The notes beneath the pieces were generated by a model, which was not told the DNA's origin, did not search any database, and saw only the letters and a program-made list of their open reading frames with translations. 64,000 bases of DNA, from assembly GCF_017356245.1 (NCBI RefSeq), contig NZ_JAFMZZ010000004.1:563162-627161 (forward strand), in the 5' to 3' direction. Both the position numbers and the translations under genes were made by a program. Shown in pieces: positions 51,925 through 62,071 of this stretch. Position 1 is the first letter of the stretch. The number at the start of each line of letters is the position of its first letter. The DNA is from Bordetella petrii. Lineage in GTDB: Bacteria; Pseudomonadota; Gammaproteobacteria; Burkholderiales; Burkholderiaceae_B.

Positions 51925-52305
51925 TCAGGCGGCCGCGCGGCGCGGCAGCGCGCCATCGTGCAGTTCGCTCGACAGCCCCGCCAGCACCGCGCGGGCATCC
52001 AGCGACCGTATCGGCACCGCCGCGTCGGTAGGAATGCGGCCATCGGCCTGCAGCAGCTCATAGCGCAGGCAGCACACCCGCAGGAACGATGTGAAATTCG
52101 CGGCCTCGCCGCGGTATTCGACCAGTTCGTCGTACAGGCGCTCGATCAGCTGATTGACGCGCATGCCGTCGCGCGCGGCGATTTCTTCCAGCACCGACCA
52201 GAACAGGCGTTCGAGCCGGACGCTGGTGGCGACCCCATGCAGGCGCAGCGAGCGGGTGTCGGATGAATAAGAATCGGGATGGGCGCGGATGAAGATTTCG
52301 CACAT
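51925..52305 (-). CDS. Ribbon-helix-helix domain protein
   Basis: A 126-residue protein. Residues 20-60 (SLRLHGVATSVRLERLFWSVLEEIAARDGM) fit the RHH_4 / ribbon-helix-helix pattern found in arylsulfate-sulfotransferase-like and DUF4387-type small regulators. It probably binds DNA as a dimer; target unknown. The ATG at 52305 (MCEIFIRAHPDSY) is preferred over one 19 codons upstream. It converges on the D,D-peptidase gene, whose stop is only 13 bases away. Confidence 0.78.
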   Translation of the reverse strand: MCEIFIRAHPDSYSSDTRSLRLHGVATSVRLERLFWSVLEEIAARDGMRVNQLIERLYDELVEYRGEAANFTSFLRVCCLRYELLQADGRIPTDAAVPIRSLDARAVLAGLSSELHDGALPRRAAA

Positions 52306-52381
52306 GGCGGCGGCTCCGGATAGGCGAGCTTCAATGTACGGCCAATGCGGGGCGAACAGCAAGGCGCGGGGCCGGGCTGTT

Positions 52382-52475
52382 CAGGCGTCTGGTTCCCGCG
52401 GGGTGCCGGACACCGTATGGTGAGATGGCCGCTGCCCACTTCGGTGTCTGGCACCCTGCGGGAGCCAGACACCTG
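52382..52475. repeat. Double-hairpin intergenic repeat, copy 5 (inverted, degenerate)
   Basis: Left stem GGCGTCTGGT/GCCGGACACC (52384-52414) has mismatches; right stem GGTGTCTGGC/GCCAGACACC (52443-52473) is perfect. Linker is in the orientation of copy 3 and ends CCCACTTC. It lies 21 bases after the PfpI-like stop. Confidence 0.88.
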
Positions 52476-52496
52476 AACCCGGGAGTGGGTTCCACT

Positions 52497-53075
52497 TCAA
52501 TGCGTGATGGTGGTGCCCAGCACTTTCAGGAACTGCGCCAGCCAGGCGGGATGGGCCGGCCAGGCGGGGGCGGTGACCAGGTTGCCGTCGGTGTGGGCCT
52601 GGTCGATGGCGATCTCGGCGTAGGTGCCGCCGGCCAGCCGCACCTCGGGCGCGCAGGCCGGATAGGCCGAGCAGGTGCGCCCCTTCAGGATGCCGGCGGC
52701 GGCCAGCAGCTGTGCGCCGTGGCAGACCGCGGCAATGGGCTTGCCCGCGCGGTCGAACTGGCGCACGATTTCCAGCACCCGCTCGTTCAGGCGCAGGTAT
52801 TCGGGCGCGCGTCCGCCCGGAATGACCAGGCCGTCGTAGGCGTCGGCGTCCACCTGCTCGAAATCGTGGTTCAGCGCGAAATTGTGGCCGCGCTTTTCGC
52901 TGTAGGTTTGCGCGCCTTCGAAATCGTGGATGGCGGTGGCGACGCTGTCGCCGGACTTCTTGCCGGGGCACACCGTGTGCACCGTGTGCCCCACCGCCAG
53001 CAGCGTCTGGAACGGCACCATGGTCTCGTAGTCTTCGGCGTAATCGCCTACCAGCATCAGCAGTTTTTTGGCCAT
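52497..53075 (-). CDS. DJ-1/PfpI family protein
   Basis: A 192-residue cytoplasmic protein of the DJ-1/PfpI superfamily. It begins [20 protein letters not shown] and has the nucleophile-elbow segment [14 protein letters not shown] with Cys near residue 117, preceded by [10 protein letters not shown]. Members act as glyoxalases, deglycases or chaperones; the closest type here is the PfpI/YhbO-like group. The ATG at 53075 fits the family start. Exact activity is uncertain. Confidence 0.88.
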   Translation of the reverse strand: MAKKLLMLVGDYAEDYETMVPFQTLLAVGHTVHTVCPGKKSGDSVATAIHDFEGAQTYSEKRGHNFALNHDFEQVDADAYDGLVIPGGRAPEYLRLNERVLEIVRQFDRAGKPIAAVCHGAQLLAAAGILKGRTCSAYPACAPEVRLAGGTYAEIAIDQAHTDGNLVTAPAWPAHPAWLAQFLKVLGTTITH

Positions 53076-53245
53076 GTCGGTCTCCTTGTGGTCGTGGCGC
53101 GGCTGCCGGGCCAGGCCGGCCCGGCGCAGGCGCCCGGCAAGCCGCATGCCCGGGCGGATCGCGGCCGGTATGCAAGGATTGTGCGGCAGGCGGATGCGCC
53201 GCGGGTGGTAACGGAATACCGCAAGCGGCGCCGCGGCGCCCGGGC

Positions 53246-53734
53246 TTATTCCAGCGCCACCGAGACCGGCCGCGCGTCCAGCAGGCTGACCAGCGCCTTG
53301 GGGTCGATGCCGACCAGGTAGCCGCGCCGCCCGCCATTGATATACACCACGGGATATTCCAGCACCTGGGCCTCGACCCACACGGGCATGCGCTTGCGCG
53401 TGCCGAACGGCGACGTGCCGCCGACCTGGTAGCCGGAATGCCGCTGCGCGGCCTCGGGATGGCAGGGCGCGACCTTTTTCAGGCCGGCCTGGCGCGCCAG
53501 GTTCTTGGTGGACACTTCGCGGTCGCCGTGCATGACCACCACCAGCGGCCGGGCGGCCTCGTCTTCCATGATCAGCGTCTTGACCACCGCGTGCGGGTCC
53601 AGCCCCAGCTGGCGCGCGGCCTCGCCGGCGCCGCCGTGCTCGACGTAGTCGTAGGTGTGTTCGGTGTACGCCACTTTGTGCCGCTTAAGCATCTGGGTGG
53701 CGGGCGTTTCGGATACGTGGCGGGCTTTGCTCAT
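53246..53734 (-). CDS. ybaK: Cys-tRNA(Pro)/Cys-tRNA(Cys) deacylase YbaK-like
   Basis: A 162-residue editing-domain protein. It begins [20 protein letters not shown] and shows [29 protein letters not shown] and the conserved Lys region near [18 protein letters not shown]. YbaK hydrolyses Cys-tRNA(Pro) made in error by ProRS. The ATG at 53734 is the family start. It stands alone between PfpI and xerD, all on the same strand, with gaps of about 170 and 75 bases. Confidence 0.9.
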   Translation of the reverse strand: MSKARHVSETPATQMLKRHKVAYTEHTYDYVEHGGAGEAARQLGLDPHAVVKTLIMEDEAARPLVVVMHGDREVSTKNLARQAGLKKVAPCHPEAAQRHSGYQVGGTSPFGTRKRMPVWVEAQVLEYPVVYINGGRRGYLVGIDPKALVSLLDARPVSVALE

Positions 53735-53809
53735 GGCGCCGGCAGGCCGCGGTGCGGCGAACGGAAAAGCCGGTAGTGTAGGCAGCGGCCGCCGGCCGCG
53801 CAACGCGGG

Positions 53810-54742
53810 TCAGGCGCGCGGGTGGTGCGCGGCGTGCAGCGCCTTCAGGCGTTCGCGCGCCACGTGCGTATAGATTTGCGTGGTGGAAATGTCGGCATGG
53901 CCCAGCAGCATCTGCACCACGCGCAGGTCGGCCCCATGGTTGAGCAGGTGCGTGGCGAAGGCATGCCGCAGCACGTGCGGCGACAGCGGCGCGCGCACGC
54001 CCGAAACAATGGCGTATTTCTTGATCAGTTGCCAGAAGGCCTGGCGCGTCATGGACTGCGCGCGGGCGGTAAGAAACAGCGCGTCGCTGACGCGCATGCC
54101 GGCCAGCTCGGGCCGCGCCGCCTGCAGGTAGCGGTCGATCCAGTGCGCCGCCTCGGCGCCCAGCGGCACCAGCCGGTCTTTGCCGCCCTTGCCCATCACC
54201 ACGCGCACCACGCCTTCGTTCAGGCTGACTTCGAGCACCTTGATGTTCACCAGCTCGGATACGCGCAGGCCGGTGGCGTACAGGGTTTCCAGCATGGCGC
54301 GGTCGCGCAGGCCGCGCGCGGTATTCAGGTCGGGCGCGCGCAGCAGCGCGTCGACCTGCGCTTCGGACAGCGTCTTGGGCATGCGCGGCGGCTGCTTGGC
54401 CGCGCTGAGCGTCAGGCAGGGGTCGCGCTGGGCGCGGTGTTCGCGCAGCGCCCAGGCATAAAAGCGCCGCAGCGCCGCCAGCCTGCGGTTGGCGGTGGTG
54501 GCGCGGCTGTCGGCGTGGCGCGCGGCGAACCAGGCTTCGATGTCGCCGGTGCCCGCATCGCGCAGCAGGCCCGCCGCGGCCGCCCCGCCGTGTTCGGCCG
54601 GGGTTTCCAGCCAATGCGCGAAGGCGGTGAGGTCGCGCCGGTAGGCCGCCAGCGTGTTGGCGGCCAGGCCATCTTCGAGCCAGACGGCGTCGATGAAGGC
54701 ATCGATATCGGCCTGCGAGGCCAGGGGTGCGGCGCTAGGCAT
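53810..54742 (-). CDS. xerD: Site-specific tyrosine recombinase XerD
   Basis: A 310-residue recombinase. The N-terminal SAM-like core-binding domain (about 8-105) is followed by the catalytic domain with Arg in LYATGLRVSELVNI, the HxxR box HVLRHAFATHLLNHGADLRVV, the third His in LLGHADISTTQIYTHV and the Tyr nucleophile in that same segment. With XerC it resolves chromosome dimers at dif. Length and motifs fit XerD rather than a phage integrase, and no mobile-element genes are nearby. Confidence 0.95.
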   Translation of the reverse strand: MPSAAPLASQADIDAFIDAVWLEDGLAANTLAAYRRDLTAFAHWLETPAEHGGAAAAGLLRDAGTGDIEAWFAARHADSRATTANRRLAALRRFYAWALREHRAQRDPCLTLSAAKQPPRMPKTLSEAQVDALLRAPDLNTARGLRDRAMLETLYATGLRVSELVNIKVLEVSLNEGVVRVVMGKGGKDRLVPLGAEAAHWIDRYLQAARPELAGMRVSDALFLTARAQSMTRQAFWQLIKKYAIVSGVRAPLSPHVLRHAFATHLLNHGADLRVVQMLLGHADISTTQIYTHVARERLKALHAAHHPRA

Positions 54743-54788
54743 GCGGGGCGAAAGGCAAGGGAATCGGCACGAGCGCTGATTCTACGGA

Positions 54789-55664
54789 CTATACGGCCGA
54801 CTTCAACCAGGCCTCGAAGGTGCGCAGGGCGTCGGAACGCTCGTCGCGCTGCGGGTAGCCGAAGTAATAGCCCTGCCCCACGGCCAGCACCTGCGGCACC
54901 GGCTGCACCAACTCGCCGGCCTGCAGCGCGGGCTGGGCCAGGAAGTGCGGCACCAGCCCCACGCCCAGGCCGGCCTGCACGGCCGCCAGCATCATGGTGA
55001 ACAGTTCGTAGCGCGGCCCGCCCGCGGCCTGCGGGCCGTAGGCCTGGCGGTTGGCCCCGTACCACTGGCGCCAGGCGTCGGGGCGCGAACTCAGGTGCAG
55101 GTGGGTAAGCCCCGCCAGGCCGTCTTCGGCGCGGCGCGGCAGATGCGGCGCGCAGACCGGCACCAGCTCTTTTTCGGGAAACAGCAGCACGCCCTGTGTG
55201 CCGGGCCAGATGCCGCTGGCGTGGTACAGCGCGCCGTCGAAGGGCTGGTCTTTGAACTGGAACGGCAGCGTGCGCACCGACAGGCTGACGGTGATGTCGG
55301 GGTGCTGCCGCTGGAAGCCGGCCAGGCGCGGGATCAGCCAGGTGGTGGCCAGCGTGGGCAGCACCGCAATATGGATGCTGCGGCCCATGCCGGTGCGGCT
55401 GACCAGGCCGAAGGTGTCTTTCTCGATCTGGTCCAGATGGTGGCGGATGCGCCCGGCATACTCGGCGCCGTGTTCGGTCAGCACGATGCGGCGGCGCACC
55501 CGCGTGAACAGCTGCACGCCCAGGCGCGCCTCGAGGCTGGCCACCTGGCGGTACACGGCGCTGTGCGTCAGCGCCAGCTCTTCGGCGGCGCGCGAAAAGC
55601 TGCCCAGGCGGGCCGACGCCTCGAAGGCCTGCAGGGCGCTGAGATTGGGAATGCCGTTTCTCAT
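54789..55664 (-). CDS. LysR-family transcriptional regulator (GcvA-like)
   Basis: A 291-residue LysR regulator. The helix-turn-helix SFSRAAEELALTHSAVYRQVA lies at about 22-42, followed by the linker helix and effector domain ending LRTFEAWLKSAV. The ATG at 55664 (MRNGIPNLSALQAFE) is the family start. It is divergent from the TPP-dependent enzyme gene, with a repeated ATTGTGCAA motif between them, so it probably controls that gene and the acyl-CoA dehydrogenase. Confidence 0.9.
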   Translation of the reverse strand: MRNGIPNLSALQAFEASARLGSFSRAAEELALTHSAVYRQVASLEARLGVQLFTRVRRRIVLTEHGAEYAGRIRHHLDQIEKDTFGLVSRTGMGRSIHIAVLPTLATTWLIPRLAGFQRQHPDITVSLSVRTLPFQFKDQPFDGALYHASGIWPGTQGVLLFPEKELVPVCAPHLPRRAEDGLAGLTHLHLSSRPDAWRQWYGANRQAYGPQAAGGPRYELFTMMLAAVQAGLGVGLVPHFLAQPALQAGELVQPVPQVLAVGQGYYFGYPQRDERSDALRTFEAWLKSAV

Positions 55665-55711
55665 GGGAAGATAGCGTTTATCTGCGGGACGACGTGCCGG
55701 CAGGTCACTAC

Positions 55712-55742
55712 ATTGTGCAATTTTATCAATTGCATTGTGCAA
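55712..55742. promoter_or_regulatory. LysR-type operator candidate with two ATTGTGCAA boxes
   Basis: ATTGTGCAA occurs at 55712-55720 and again at 55734-55742, 22 bases apart (two helical turns). The second lies in TTGCA-TTG-TGCAA (55730-55742), a palindrome with T-N11-A. It is between the divergent LysR and TPP-enzyme genes. Confidence 0.6.
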
Positions 55743-55783
55743 CCCAGGAACATTATTCTCGACGGCTTGAATTCTGGCTGATT

Positions 55784-57475
55784 ATGACGACTTCTACCTC
55801 CCCCACTCCCCGCCTGGGCGGGCACATCCTGGTCGACCAGCTGGCCGCCCACGGCGTCAAGCATGTGTTCTGCGTGCCCGGCGAAAGCTACCTGGCCGTG
55901 CTGGACGGCCTGCACGACGCGCAGATCGACGTGACCGTGTGCCGCCAGGAAGGCGGCGCGGCCATGATGGCCGACGCGCACGGCAAGCTGACCGGCGAGC
56001 CGGGCATCTGCATGGTCACGCGCGGCCCGGGCGCGGCCAACGCCATGGCCGGCATCCACATCGCCAAACAGGACTCCACCCCGCTGATCCTGTTCGTGGG
56101 CCAGATCGAGCGCGGCATGCGCGAGCGCGAAGCGTTCCAGGAAATGGACTACCGCGCCGTGTTCGGCACGCAGGCCAAGTGGGTCACCGAGATCGACCAG
56201 GTCGAGCGCATCCCCGAGCTGGTGTCGCGCGCCTTCCATGTGGCCACCTCGGGCCGCCCCGGGCCCGTGGTGATCGCGCTGCCCGAAGACATGCTGACCG
56301 AGACCGCCAGCGTGGCCGACGCGCCGCGCTACGAGGTGATCGACACGGCGCCGGCCGCCGGCCAGCTCGACGAACTGCAGCAGCTGCTGTCGCAGGCCCG
56401 CGCGCCCGTGGCCATTCTGGGCGGCTCGCGCTGGAGCGCCGAGGCGGTGGCCCAGTTCGCCGACTTCGCGCAGCGCCTGGCGCTGCCCACGGCGGTGTCG
56501 TTCCGCCGCCAGATGCTGTTCCCGGCCGACCACCCCTGCTTCATCGGCGACGTGGGCCTGGGCATCAACCCCGCGCTGGCCAAGCGCGTGGCCGATGCCG
56601 ACCTGGTGCTGCTGGTAGGCGGGCGCATGTCGGAAAGCCCCAGCCAGGCCTATACGCTGCTGGACATCCCGGTGCCGCGCCAGAAGCTGGTGCACGTGCA
56701 TCCCGACAGCGCCGAACTGGGCCGCGTCTACCGCGCCACGCTGGCCGTCAACACATCGCCGGCCGCCTTCGCGCGCGCGCTGGCCGGCGTGCAGGGTCCG
56801 GCGCAGCCGGCCTGGGCCGACGGCACCGCCGCGCTGCGCCAGTCGTACCTGGACTGGAGCGATCCGGCCAAGGTGCGCACGCCGGGCGCGCTGCAAATGG
56901 GCGAGGTCATGGCCTACCTGGAACGCACCCTGCCGGCCGACGCCATCATGACCAACGGCGCTGGCAACTATGCCACCTGGCTGCACCGCTTTCACCGCTT
57001 TACCCGCTACGGCACGCAATTGGCGCCCACCTCGGGCTCCATGGGCTACGGCCTGCCGGCCGCCGTGGGGGCCAAGCGGGTCCAGCCTGAAAAAACCGTG
57101 GTGTGCTTTGCCGGCGACGGCTGCTTCATGATGCACGGCCAGGAATTCGCCACCGCCGTGCAGTACGGCCTGCCCATCATCGTGGTGCTGGTCGACAACG
57201 GCATGTACGGCACCATCCGCATGCACCAGGAAAAGCACTACCCCGGCCGCGTATCGGCCACGGCGCTGCAGAACCCCGATTTCGCCGCGTATGCGCAGGC
57301 CTTCGGCGGCCATGGCGAACGGGTTGAAAGCAGCGAGCAGTTCGGGCCGGCCTTCGAACGCGCGCTGGCCAGCGGCAAGCCGGCCATCCTGCACTGCCTG
57401 CTCGACCCCGAAACCATCTCGCCGTCGACCACGCTGGAAAAAATCCGCGACGCGGCGCTGCAGGCCCGCAAGTAA
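55784..57475 (+). CDS. Thiamine-pyrophosphate-dependent enzyme, acetolactate synthase-like
   Basis: A 563-residue enzyme with the three POX/AHAS domains. The N-terminal domain begins GGHILVDQLAAHGVKHVFCV and has the cofactor-activating Glu in VCRQEGGAAMMADAHG; the C-terminal domain has the TPP-Mg motif FAGDGCFMMHGQEFATAVQY ending in VLVDN. The family includes acetolactate synthases, benzoylformate and oxalyl-CoA decarboxylases and glyoxylate carboligase. No ilvN partner is nearby, so a catabolic role is more likely than branched-chain synthesis. The ATG at 55784 is used. An acyl-CoA dehydrogenase gene follows by 57 bases. Confidence 0.87.
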   Translation: MTTSTSPTPRLGGHILVDQLAAHGVKHVFCVPGESYLAVLDGLHDAQIDVTVCRQEGGAAMMADAHGKLTGEPGICMVTRGPGAANAMAGIHIAKQDSTPLILFVGQIERGMREREAFQEMDYRAVFGTQAKWVTEIDQVERIPELVSRAFHVATSGRPGPVVIALPEDMLTETASVADAPRYEVIDTAPAAGQLDELQQLLSQARAPVAILGGSRWSAEAVAQFADFAQRLALPTAVSFRRQMLFPADHPCFIGDVGLGINPALAKRVADADLVLLVGGRMSESPSQAYTLLDIPVPRQKLVHVHPDSAELGRVYRATLAVNTSPAAFARALAGVQGPAQPAWADGTAALRQSYLDWSDPAKVRTPGALQMGEVMAYLERTLPADAIMTNGAGNYATWLHRFHRFTRYGTQLAPTSGSMGYGLPAAVGAKRVQPEKTVVCFAGDGCFMMHGQEFATAVQYGLPIIVVLVDNGMYGTIRMHQEKHYPGRVSATALQNPDFAAYAQAFGGHGERVESSEQFGPAFERALASGKPAILHCLLDPETISPSTTLEKIRDAALQARK

Positions 57476-57532
57476 GCGGGCGCGGCGCTCACCAATTCCC
57501 CTATTCCCACATACATACCGGAGACTCGCCCC

Positions 57533-58726
57533 ATGTCCTCGAATCCTTCTTTCCACTGGCAAGACCCGTTGCTGCTCGACCAGCAGCTCACCGACGAAGA
57601 ACGCATGGTGCGCGACGCCGCCGCGGCCTACGCGCAAGACAAGCTGGCGCCGCGGGTGCTCAACGCCTTCCGCAACGAGCAGACCGACCCGAAGATCTTC
57701 GCCGAAATGGGCGAGCTGGGCCTGCTGGGCGCCACCATCCCCACCGAATACGGCGGCGCCGGGCTGAACTACGTCAGCTATGGCCTGATCGCCCGCGAGG
57801 TCGAACGCATCGATTCCGGCTACCGCTCGATGATGAGCGTGCAGTCGTCGCTGGTGATGGTGCCCATCAATGAATTCGGCAGCGAAGCGCAAAAGCAGAA
57901 ATACCTGCCCAAGCTGGCCAGCGGCGAATGGATCGGCTGCTTCGGCCTGACCGAGCCCAACCACGGCTCGGACCCCAACGGCATGGAAACCCGCGCCGTG
58001 CTGACCGACAGCGGCTACAAGGTATCCGGCAACAAGATGTGGATCACCAACTCGCCCATCGCCGATGTGTTCGTGGTGTGGGCCAAGTGCGTGGGCGGCG
58101 ACTACGACGGCAAGATCCGCGGCTTCATCCTGGAAAAAGGCATGAAGGGCCTGTCGGCCCCGGCCATCCACGGCAAGGTGGGCCTGCGCGCCTCGGTCAC
58201 CGGCGAGATCGTCATGGACGAAGTCGAAGTGTCGGCCGAGCAGATGCTGCCTGACGTATCCGGCCTGCGCGGCCCCTTCACCTGCCTGAATTCGGCGCGC
58301 TTCGGCATCGCCTGGGGCGCGCTGGGCGCGGCCGAGGCCTGCTGGCACACCGCGCGCCAGTACACGCTAGACCGCAAGCAGTTCGGCCGCCCGCTGGCGG
58401 CCAACCAGCTGATCCAGAAAAAGCTGGCCGACATGCAGACCGAGATCACGCTGGGCCTGCAGGGCTGCCTGCGCCTGGGCCGCATGAAAGACGAAGGCAC
58501 GGCCGCGGTGGAAATCACCTCGATCATGAAGCGCAACTCGTGCGGCAAGGCGCTGGACATCGCGCGCCTGGCGCGCGACATGCTGGGCGGCAACGGCATT
58601 TCCGACGAATTCGGCGTGGCCCGCCACCTGGTGAACCTGGAAGTGGTCAACACCTACGAAGGCACGCACGACGTGCACGCCCTGATCCTGGGCCGCGCCC
58701 AGACGGGCATCCAGGCGTTCAGCTGA
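57533..58726 (+). CDS. gcdH: Glutaryl-CoA dehydrogenase-like acyl-CoA dehydrogenase
   Basis: A 397-residue FAD enzyme. The start [20 protein letters not shown], the [20 protein letters not shown] stretch, [23 protein letters not shown] and the C-terminal Glu segment [21 protein letters not shown] match glutaryl-CoA dehydrogenases, which oxidise and decarboxylate glutaryl-CoA to crotonyl-CoA. The ATG at 57533 has GGAGA upstream. It is co-directional with the TPP enzyme and next to the box cluster, but glutaryl-CoA is not an intermediate of the box route, so its link is unclear. Confidence 0.88.
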   Translation: MSSNPSFHWQDPLLLDQQLTDEERMVRDAAAAYAQDKLAPRVLNAFRNEQTDPKIFAEMGELGLLGATIPTEYGGAGLNYVSYGLIAREVERIDSGYRSMMSVQSSLVMVPINEFGSEAQKQKYLPKLASGEWIGCFGLTEPNHGSDPNGMETRAVLTDSGYKVSGNKMWITNSPIADVFVVWAKCVGGDYDGKIRGFILEKGMKGLSAPAIHGKVGLRASVTGEIVMDEVEVSAEQMLPDVSGLRGPFTCLNSARFGIAWGALGAAEACWHTARQYTLDRKQFGRPLAANQLIQKKLADMQTEITLGLQGCLRLGRMKDEGTAAVEITSIMKRNSCGKALDIARLARDMLGGNGISDEFGVARHLVNLEVVNTYEGTHDVHALILGRAQTGIQAFS

Positions 58727-58750
58727 GCCGCCGCGGCGGTCGAGGTCGAT

Positions 58751-58785
58751 CCAGGTGTCAGGCACCGCAGGTGCCCGACACCTGG
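58751..58785. repeat. Solitary half of the double-hairpin repeat
   Basis: CCAGGTGTCAGGCACC-GCA-GGTGCCCGACACCTGG is one hairpin (16-bp stem with one mismatch) of the dispersed repeat, without the second hairpin. It lies between the converging acyl-CoA dehydrogenase and MaoC genes and could act as a two-way terminator. Confidence 0.85.
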
Positions 58786-58807
58786 ATGCAGGCCGGCCGC
58801 TGCGCGG

Positions 58808-59251
58808 CTAGGCGCCCTCGCCCAGGTCGAACAGGCTGGTGGCGTCGAGTTCCAGTACGGCTTCGTCGTGCTGGTTCAGCACGATCCAGCTCCATGAAAT
58901 GATGCCCAGGTCGGCGCGCGAGGTCGAGCGGCGCACCGCTTGCACACGCGCATCCAGGCGCAGGGTGTCGCCCGGGCGCACCGGCACGCGCCAGCGCACT
59001 TCGCCCAGGCCCGGCGAGCCGAACGATTCCGAATCGTGCAGAGCGGCATCGACCGCCATGCGCATGGCCAGGGCGCAGGTATGCCAGCCGCTGGCGATCA
59101 GCCCGCCCCAGCGTCCCTGCGCGGCGCGCTCGACGTCGGTGTGGAACCATTGCGGGTCGTACTGGCGGGCAAAATGCAGCATCTCGGCTTCGGTCACGGT
59201 GACCGGACCTGCCTGGATCAGCATGCCTTCCTTGAATTCTGCGAACTTCAT
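58808..59251 (-). CDS. MaoC-family (R)-enoyl-CoA hydratase-like protein
   Basis: A 147-residue single hot-dog domain. It has [21 protein letters not shown] near residue 30, where the catalytic Asp and His of MaoC hydratases lie, then [14 protein letters not shown] and [14 protein letters not shown]. It probably hydrates an enoyl-CoA intermediate in ring-cleavage-product beta-oxidation. It follows boxA by 83 bases on the same strand, so it may be the last gene of the box operon. Confidence 0.88.
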   Translation of the reverse strand: MKFAEFKEGMLIQAGPVTVTEAEMLHFARQYDPQWFHTDVERAAQGRWGGLIASGWHTCALAMRMAVDAALHDSESFGSPGLGEVRWRVPVRPGDTLRLDARVQAVRRSTSRADLGIISWSWIVLNQHDEAVLELDATSLFDLGEGA

Positions 59252-59334
59252 GTCGGCTTCTCGAATGGAAACCGGCGTGCCAGGGCACGCCGGAGCATCT
59301 GGCCGGTGCGGGCCGCGTTGCGGGCGCGCGCCGG

Positions 59335-60597
59335 CTAATAGGTTTCGAAATGCAGCCGCCCCTCGCGGCGCAACGCATCATGCAGAATAGTCCAATCCTG
59401 GCCGGCTTGCACGGCCACGTCGCGCAAGGCGTCCAGCACGCCGGTCTCCATGCCCTTCAGGCCGCAGACATAAATACAGGTGTTGGCGTCGGCCAGCAGC
59501 TCCAGCACATCGGCGGCGCGCTCGCGAATCAGGTCCTGCACGTAGCGGCGCGGCTGTGAGGCATCGCGCGACAGCGCCAGGTTGATGTCGATGAAATCGC
59601 GCGGCAGCTTCATCAGCGGGCCGAAGTACGGCAACTCGCGCTGCGTGCGCGCGCCGAAGAACAGCATCAGCCGCCCGTTGGTGCCGCGCTCGATGCGGCG
59701 GCGGCAGCGCTCGGTCATGGCGCGCATGGGGGCCGAACCGGTGCCGGTGCAGATCATCATCAAGTTGGCGCGCGCGTGGTTGGGCATCAGGAAGGTATTG
59801 CCGAACGGCCCGATCACCTGCACGGTGTCGTTCCTGGCCAGGTCGCACAGGTAGTTCGAACACACGCCCAGCGCCGGCTGGCCCTGGTGGTCTTCGGTAA
59901 CGCGCTTGACCGTCAGCGACAGGTTGTTGTAGCCGGCCCGCTCGCCGTCGCGCGGGCTGGCCAGCGAATACTGGCGCGCGTGGTGCGGGCGCCCCTGGGC
60001 ATCGGCGCCCGGCGGCAGGATGCCGATGGACTGCCCTTCCAGCACCGGAAACGGCAGGCTGCCGAAATCCAGCACGATGTGATGGATGTCGCTGTCGGTG
60101 TCCGCGTCGGTGACGCGATAGTTGCCCACCACCGTGGCAATGGCGGGGGTCTTGTGCGTATACAGGTTCACGTACGGATGCGCGGCCGACCACGGCGGAA
60201 TGCTGGCGCCCGGCAACTGCGCGGCGGGCATAGGCGGCGCCGCCTCGGGCGCGCTCGCCGCCGGCTGGGCGGCATCCGCCGCCGTGTCCGCCGCGGCGCC
60301 GGCGTCCTGGCCGGCCGGCAGCGGTTTTTCGCCGGGCAGCTCGTCCCAGCCGAACTGGTCCTGCACGCTGTACGCCTCGGCGCGCAGCACCAGCCGCCAG
60401 TTGTCGATCGACCCGGTCGGGCATGGCGGCACGCAGGCCATGCAGCCGTTGCAGATGTCCGGGTCCACCACATAGTTGGTGCCATCGTGCGTGATGGCGT
60501 CGATGGGGCAGGTTTCCTCGCACGTGTTGCAGCGGATGCAGATCTCGGGGTCGATCAGGTGCTGCTTGAGCACTTCGGGCGGCAAGGGGGCATTCAT
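59335..60597 (-). CDS. boxA: Benzoyl-CoA 2,3-epoxidase reductase subunit BoxA
   Basis: A 420-residue iron-sulfur flavoprotein. The N-terminal part carries two [4Fe-4S] sites ([12 protein letters not shown] and [12 protein letters not shown], residues about 17-60), then an Ala/Pro-rich linker (about 90-135), then an FNR-like FAD/NADPH domain with [27 protein letters not shown] and the C-terminal FETY. BoxA passes electrons from NADPH to BoxB. It lies 16 bases downstream of boxB. Confidence 0.95.
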   Translation of the reverse strand: MNAPLPPEVLKQHLIDPEICIRCNTCEETCPIDAITHDGTNYVVDPDICNGCMACVPPCPTGSIDNWRLVLRAEAYSVQDQFGWDELPGEKPLPAGQDAGAAADTAADAAQPAASAPEAAPPMPAAQLPGASIPPWSAAHPYVNLYTHKTPAIATVVGNYRVTDADTDSDIHHIVLDFGSLPFPVLEGQSIGILPPGADAQGRPHHARQYSLASPRDGERAGYNNLSLTVKRVTEDHQGQPALGVCSNYLCDLARNDTVQVIGPFGNTFLMPNHARANLMMICTGTGSAPMRAMTERCRRRIERGTNGRLMLFFGARTQRELPYFGPLMKLPRDFIDINLALSRDASQPRRYVQDLIRERAADVLELLADANTCIYVCGLKGMETGVLDALRDVAVQAGQDWTILHDALRREGRLHFETY

Positions 60598-60613
60598 TGC
60601 CGGGCTCCTGTTC

Positions 60614-62041
60614 CTAGTTGAAGCGCACGTACTCGAAGTTCACCGGCTGGCGGTTCACGCCCATGACGGGGGGCGCGATCCAGTTGGCGAACTTGCCCGG
60701 CTCGTCCACGCGGCCCATCAGCGAGGCCACGAAGGCGCGGTCTTCCGCGGTGGGCAGCCACTTGTCGCGGTGGGCCTGCCATTGCGATTCGCCGAGCACC
60801 TCGCCTTCGGGCGCGACGCGGATGCCGGCCAGGGTGCCGATCTGCCGGTTGAAGGCCTTGTGCGGCACCGACAGGCGGAACGGTAGGCCGCTTTTCTCGA
60901 TAACCTTGTTCCAGCGCCCGACGCCGGCCATCGAGTCGCGGATGAAGTCGTCGCGCAGCACTTCGTTCAGCGCATTCAGCATGGGCACTTCGATTTCGCG
61001 CAGCTTGCCGCCGTCCACGCTCAGCACGCGGTAGGTGTCGTTCTTGAGCTGGTGGTCGTCGGTGCGCTTGCCCTCTTCGTAGCGGCCTTTCAGGCCCGAG
61101 CTGTAGAAAATGGCGGCGTTGGACGACTGGTCGGCGCCGAACAGGTCGATGGTGACGCTGTAGTGGAAGTTCAGGTAGCGCTGGATGGTGGGCAGGTCGA
61201 TCACGCCGGCGGCGCGCACGGTGGCGGGGTCGTCGGTCTTGAGCTGCTTCATCACTTCGCAGGTGCGCTGGATGATGCGCGACACGCCCGACTCGCCCAC
61301 GAACATGTGGTGCGCCTCTTCGGTCAGCATGAACTTGGTGGTGCGGGCCAGCGGGTCGAAACCCGACTCGGCCAGGGCGCACAACTGGAACTTGCCGTCG
61401 CGGTCGGTAAAGTAGGTGAACATGTAGAACGCCAGCCAGTCGGGCGTCTTTTCATTGAAGGCGCCCAGGATGCGCGGGTTGTCGGCGTCGCCCGAGCTGC
61501 GCTCGAGCAGCGCGTCGGCCTCTTCGCGGCCGTCGCGGCCGAAGTAGCGGTGCAGCAGGTACACCATAGCCCACAGGTGGCGGCCTTCTTCGACGTTGAT
61601 CTGGAACAGGTTGCGCAGGTCGTACTGCGACGGCGCGGTCATGCCCAGGTGGCGCTGCTGCTCGATCGACGCGGGCTCGGTGTCGCCCTGCGTGACGATG
61701 ATGCGGCGCAGGTTGGCGCGGTGTTCGCCCGGCACGTCCTGCCACACGTCGCGGCCCAGGTTCTCGCCGAAATGGATCTTGCGCTGGCCGTCCTGCGGGG
61801 CCAGGAAGATGCCCCAGCGATAGTCGGGCATCTTCACATGGTCGAAATGCGCCCAGCCGTCGGGCTCGACACTGACGGCGGTGCGCAGGTACACGTCGAA
61901 ACCGTGCGAGCCGTCGGGCCCCATGTCCTGCCACCACTGCAGGTAATTGGGCTGCCAGTGTTCCAGCGCGCGCTGCAGGGCGCGGTCGCCGGACAGGTTG
62001 ACGTTGTTGGGGATCTTGTCACTGTAATTGATGCCGGACAT
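60614..62041 (-). CDS. boxB: Benzoyl-CoA 2,3-epoxidase oxygenase subunit BoxB
   Basis: A 475-residue class I diiron monooxygenase. It begins [20 protein letters not shown]; iron ligands are visible in the segments [20 protein letters not shown] and [15 protein letters not shown] (Glu and E-x-x-H). It epoxidises benzoyl-CoA with O2 and BoxA-delivered electrons. Length and sequence fit BoxB closely. It is 30 bases downstream of boxC. Confidence 0.96.
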   Translation of the reverse strand: MSGINYSDKIPNNVNLSGDRALQRALEHWQPNYLQWWQDMGPDGSHGFDVYLRTAVSVEPDGWAHFDHVKMPDYRWGIFLAPQDGQRKIHFGENLGRDVWQDVPGEHRANLRRIIVTQGDTEPASIEQQRHLGMTAPSQYDLRNLFQINVEEGRHLWAMVYLLHRYFGRDGREEADALLERSSGDADNPRILGAFNEKTPDWLAFYMFTYFTDRDGKFQLCALAESGFDPLARTTKFMLTEEAHHMFVGESGVSRIIQRTCEVMKQLKTDDPATVRAAGVIDLPTIQRYLNFHYSVTIDLFGADQSSNAAIFYSSGLKGRYEEGKRTDDHQLKNDTYRVLSVDGGKLREIEVPMLNALNEVLRDDFIRDSMAGVGRWNKVIEKSGLPFRLSVPHKAFNRQIGTLAGIRVAPEGEVLGESQWQAHRDKWLPTAEDRAFVASLMGRVDEPGKFANWIAPPVMGVNRQPVNFEYVRFN

Positions 62042-62071
62042 GTCTGCTCTCTCCGTGATGGGCGGTGGGGT

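Noticed and set aside
50492-55000. tRNA-Arg plus xerD considered as signs of an integrated element
   Set aside because: xerD has the length and motifs of the housekeeping recombinase, lies about 3 kb from the tRNA among core genes, and no duplicated tRNA end or phage gene is present.
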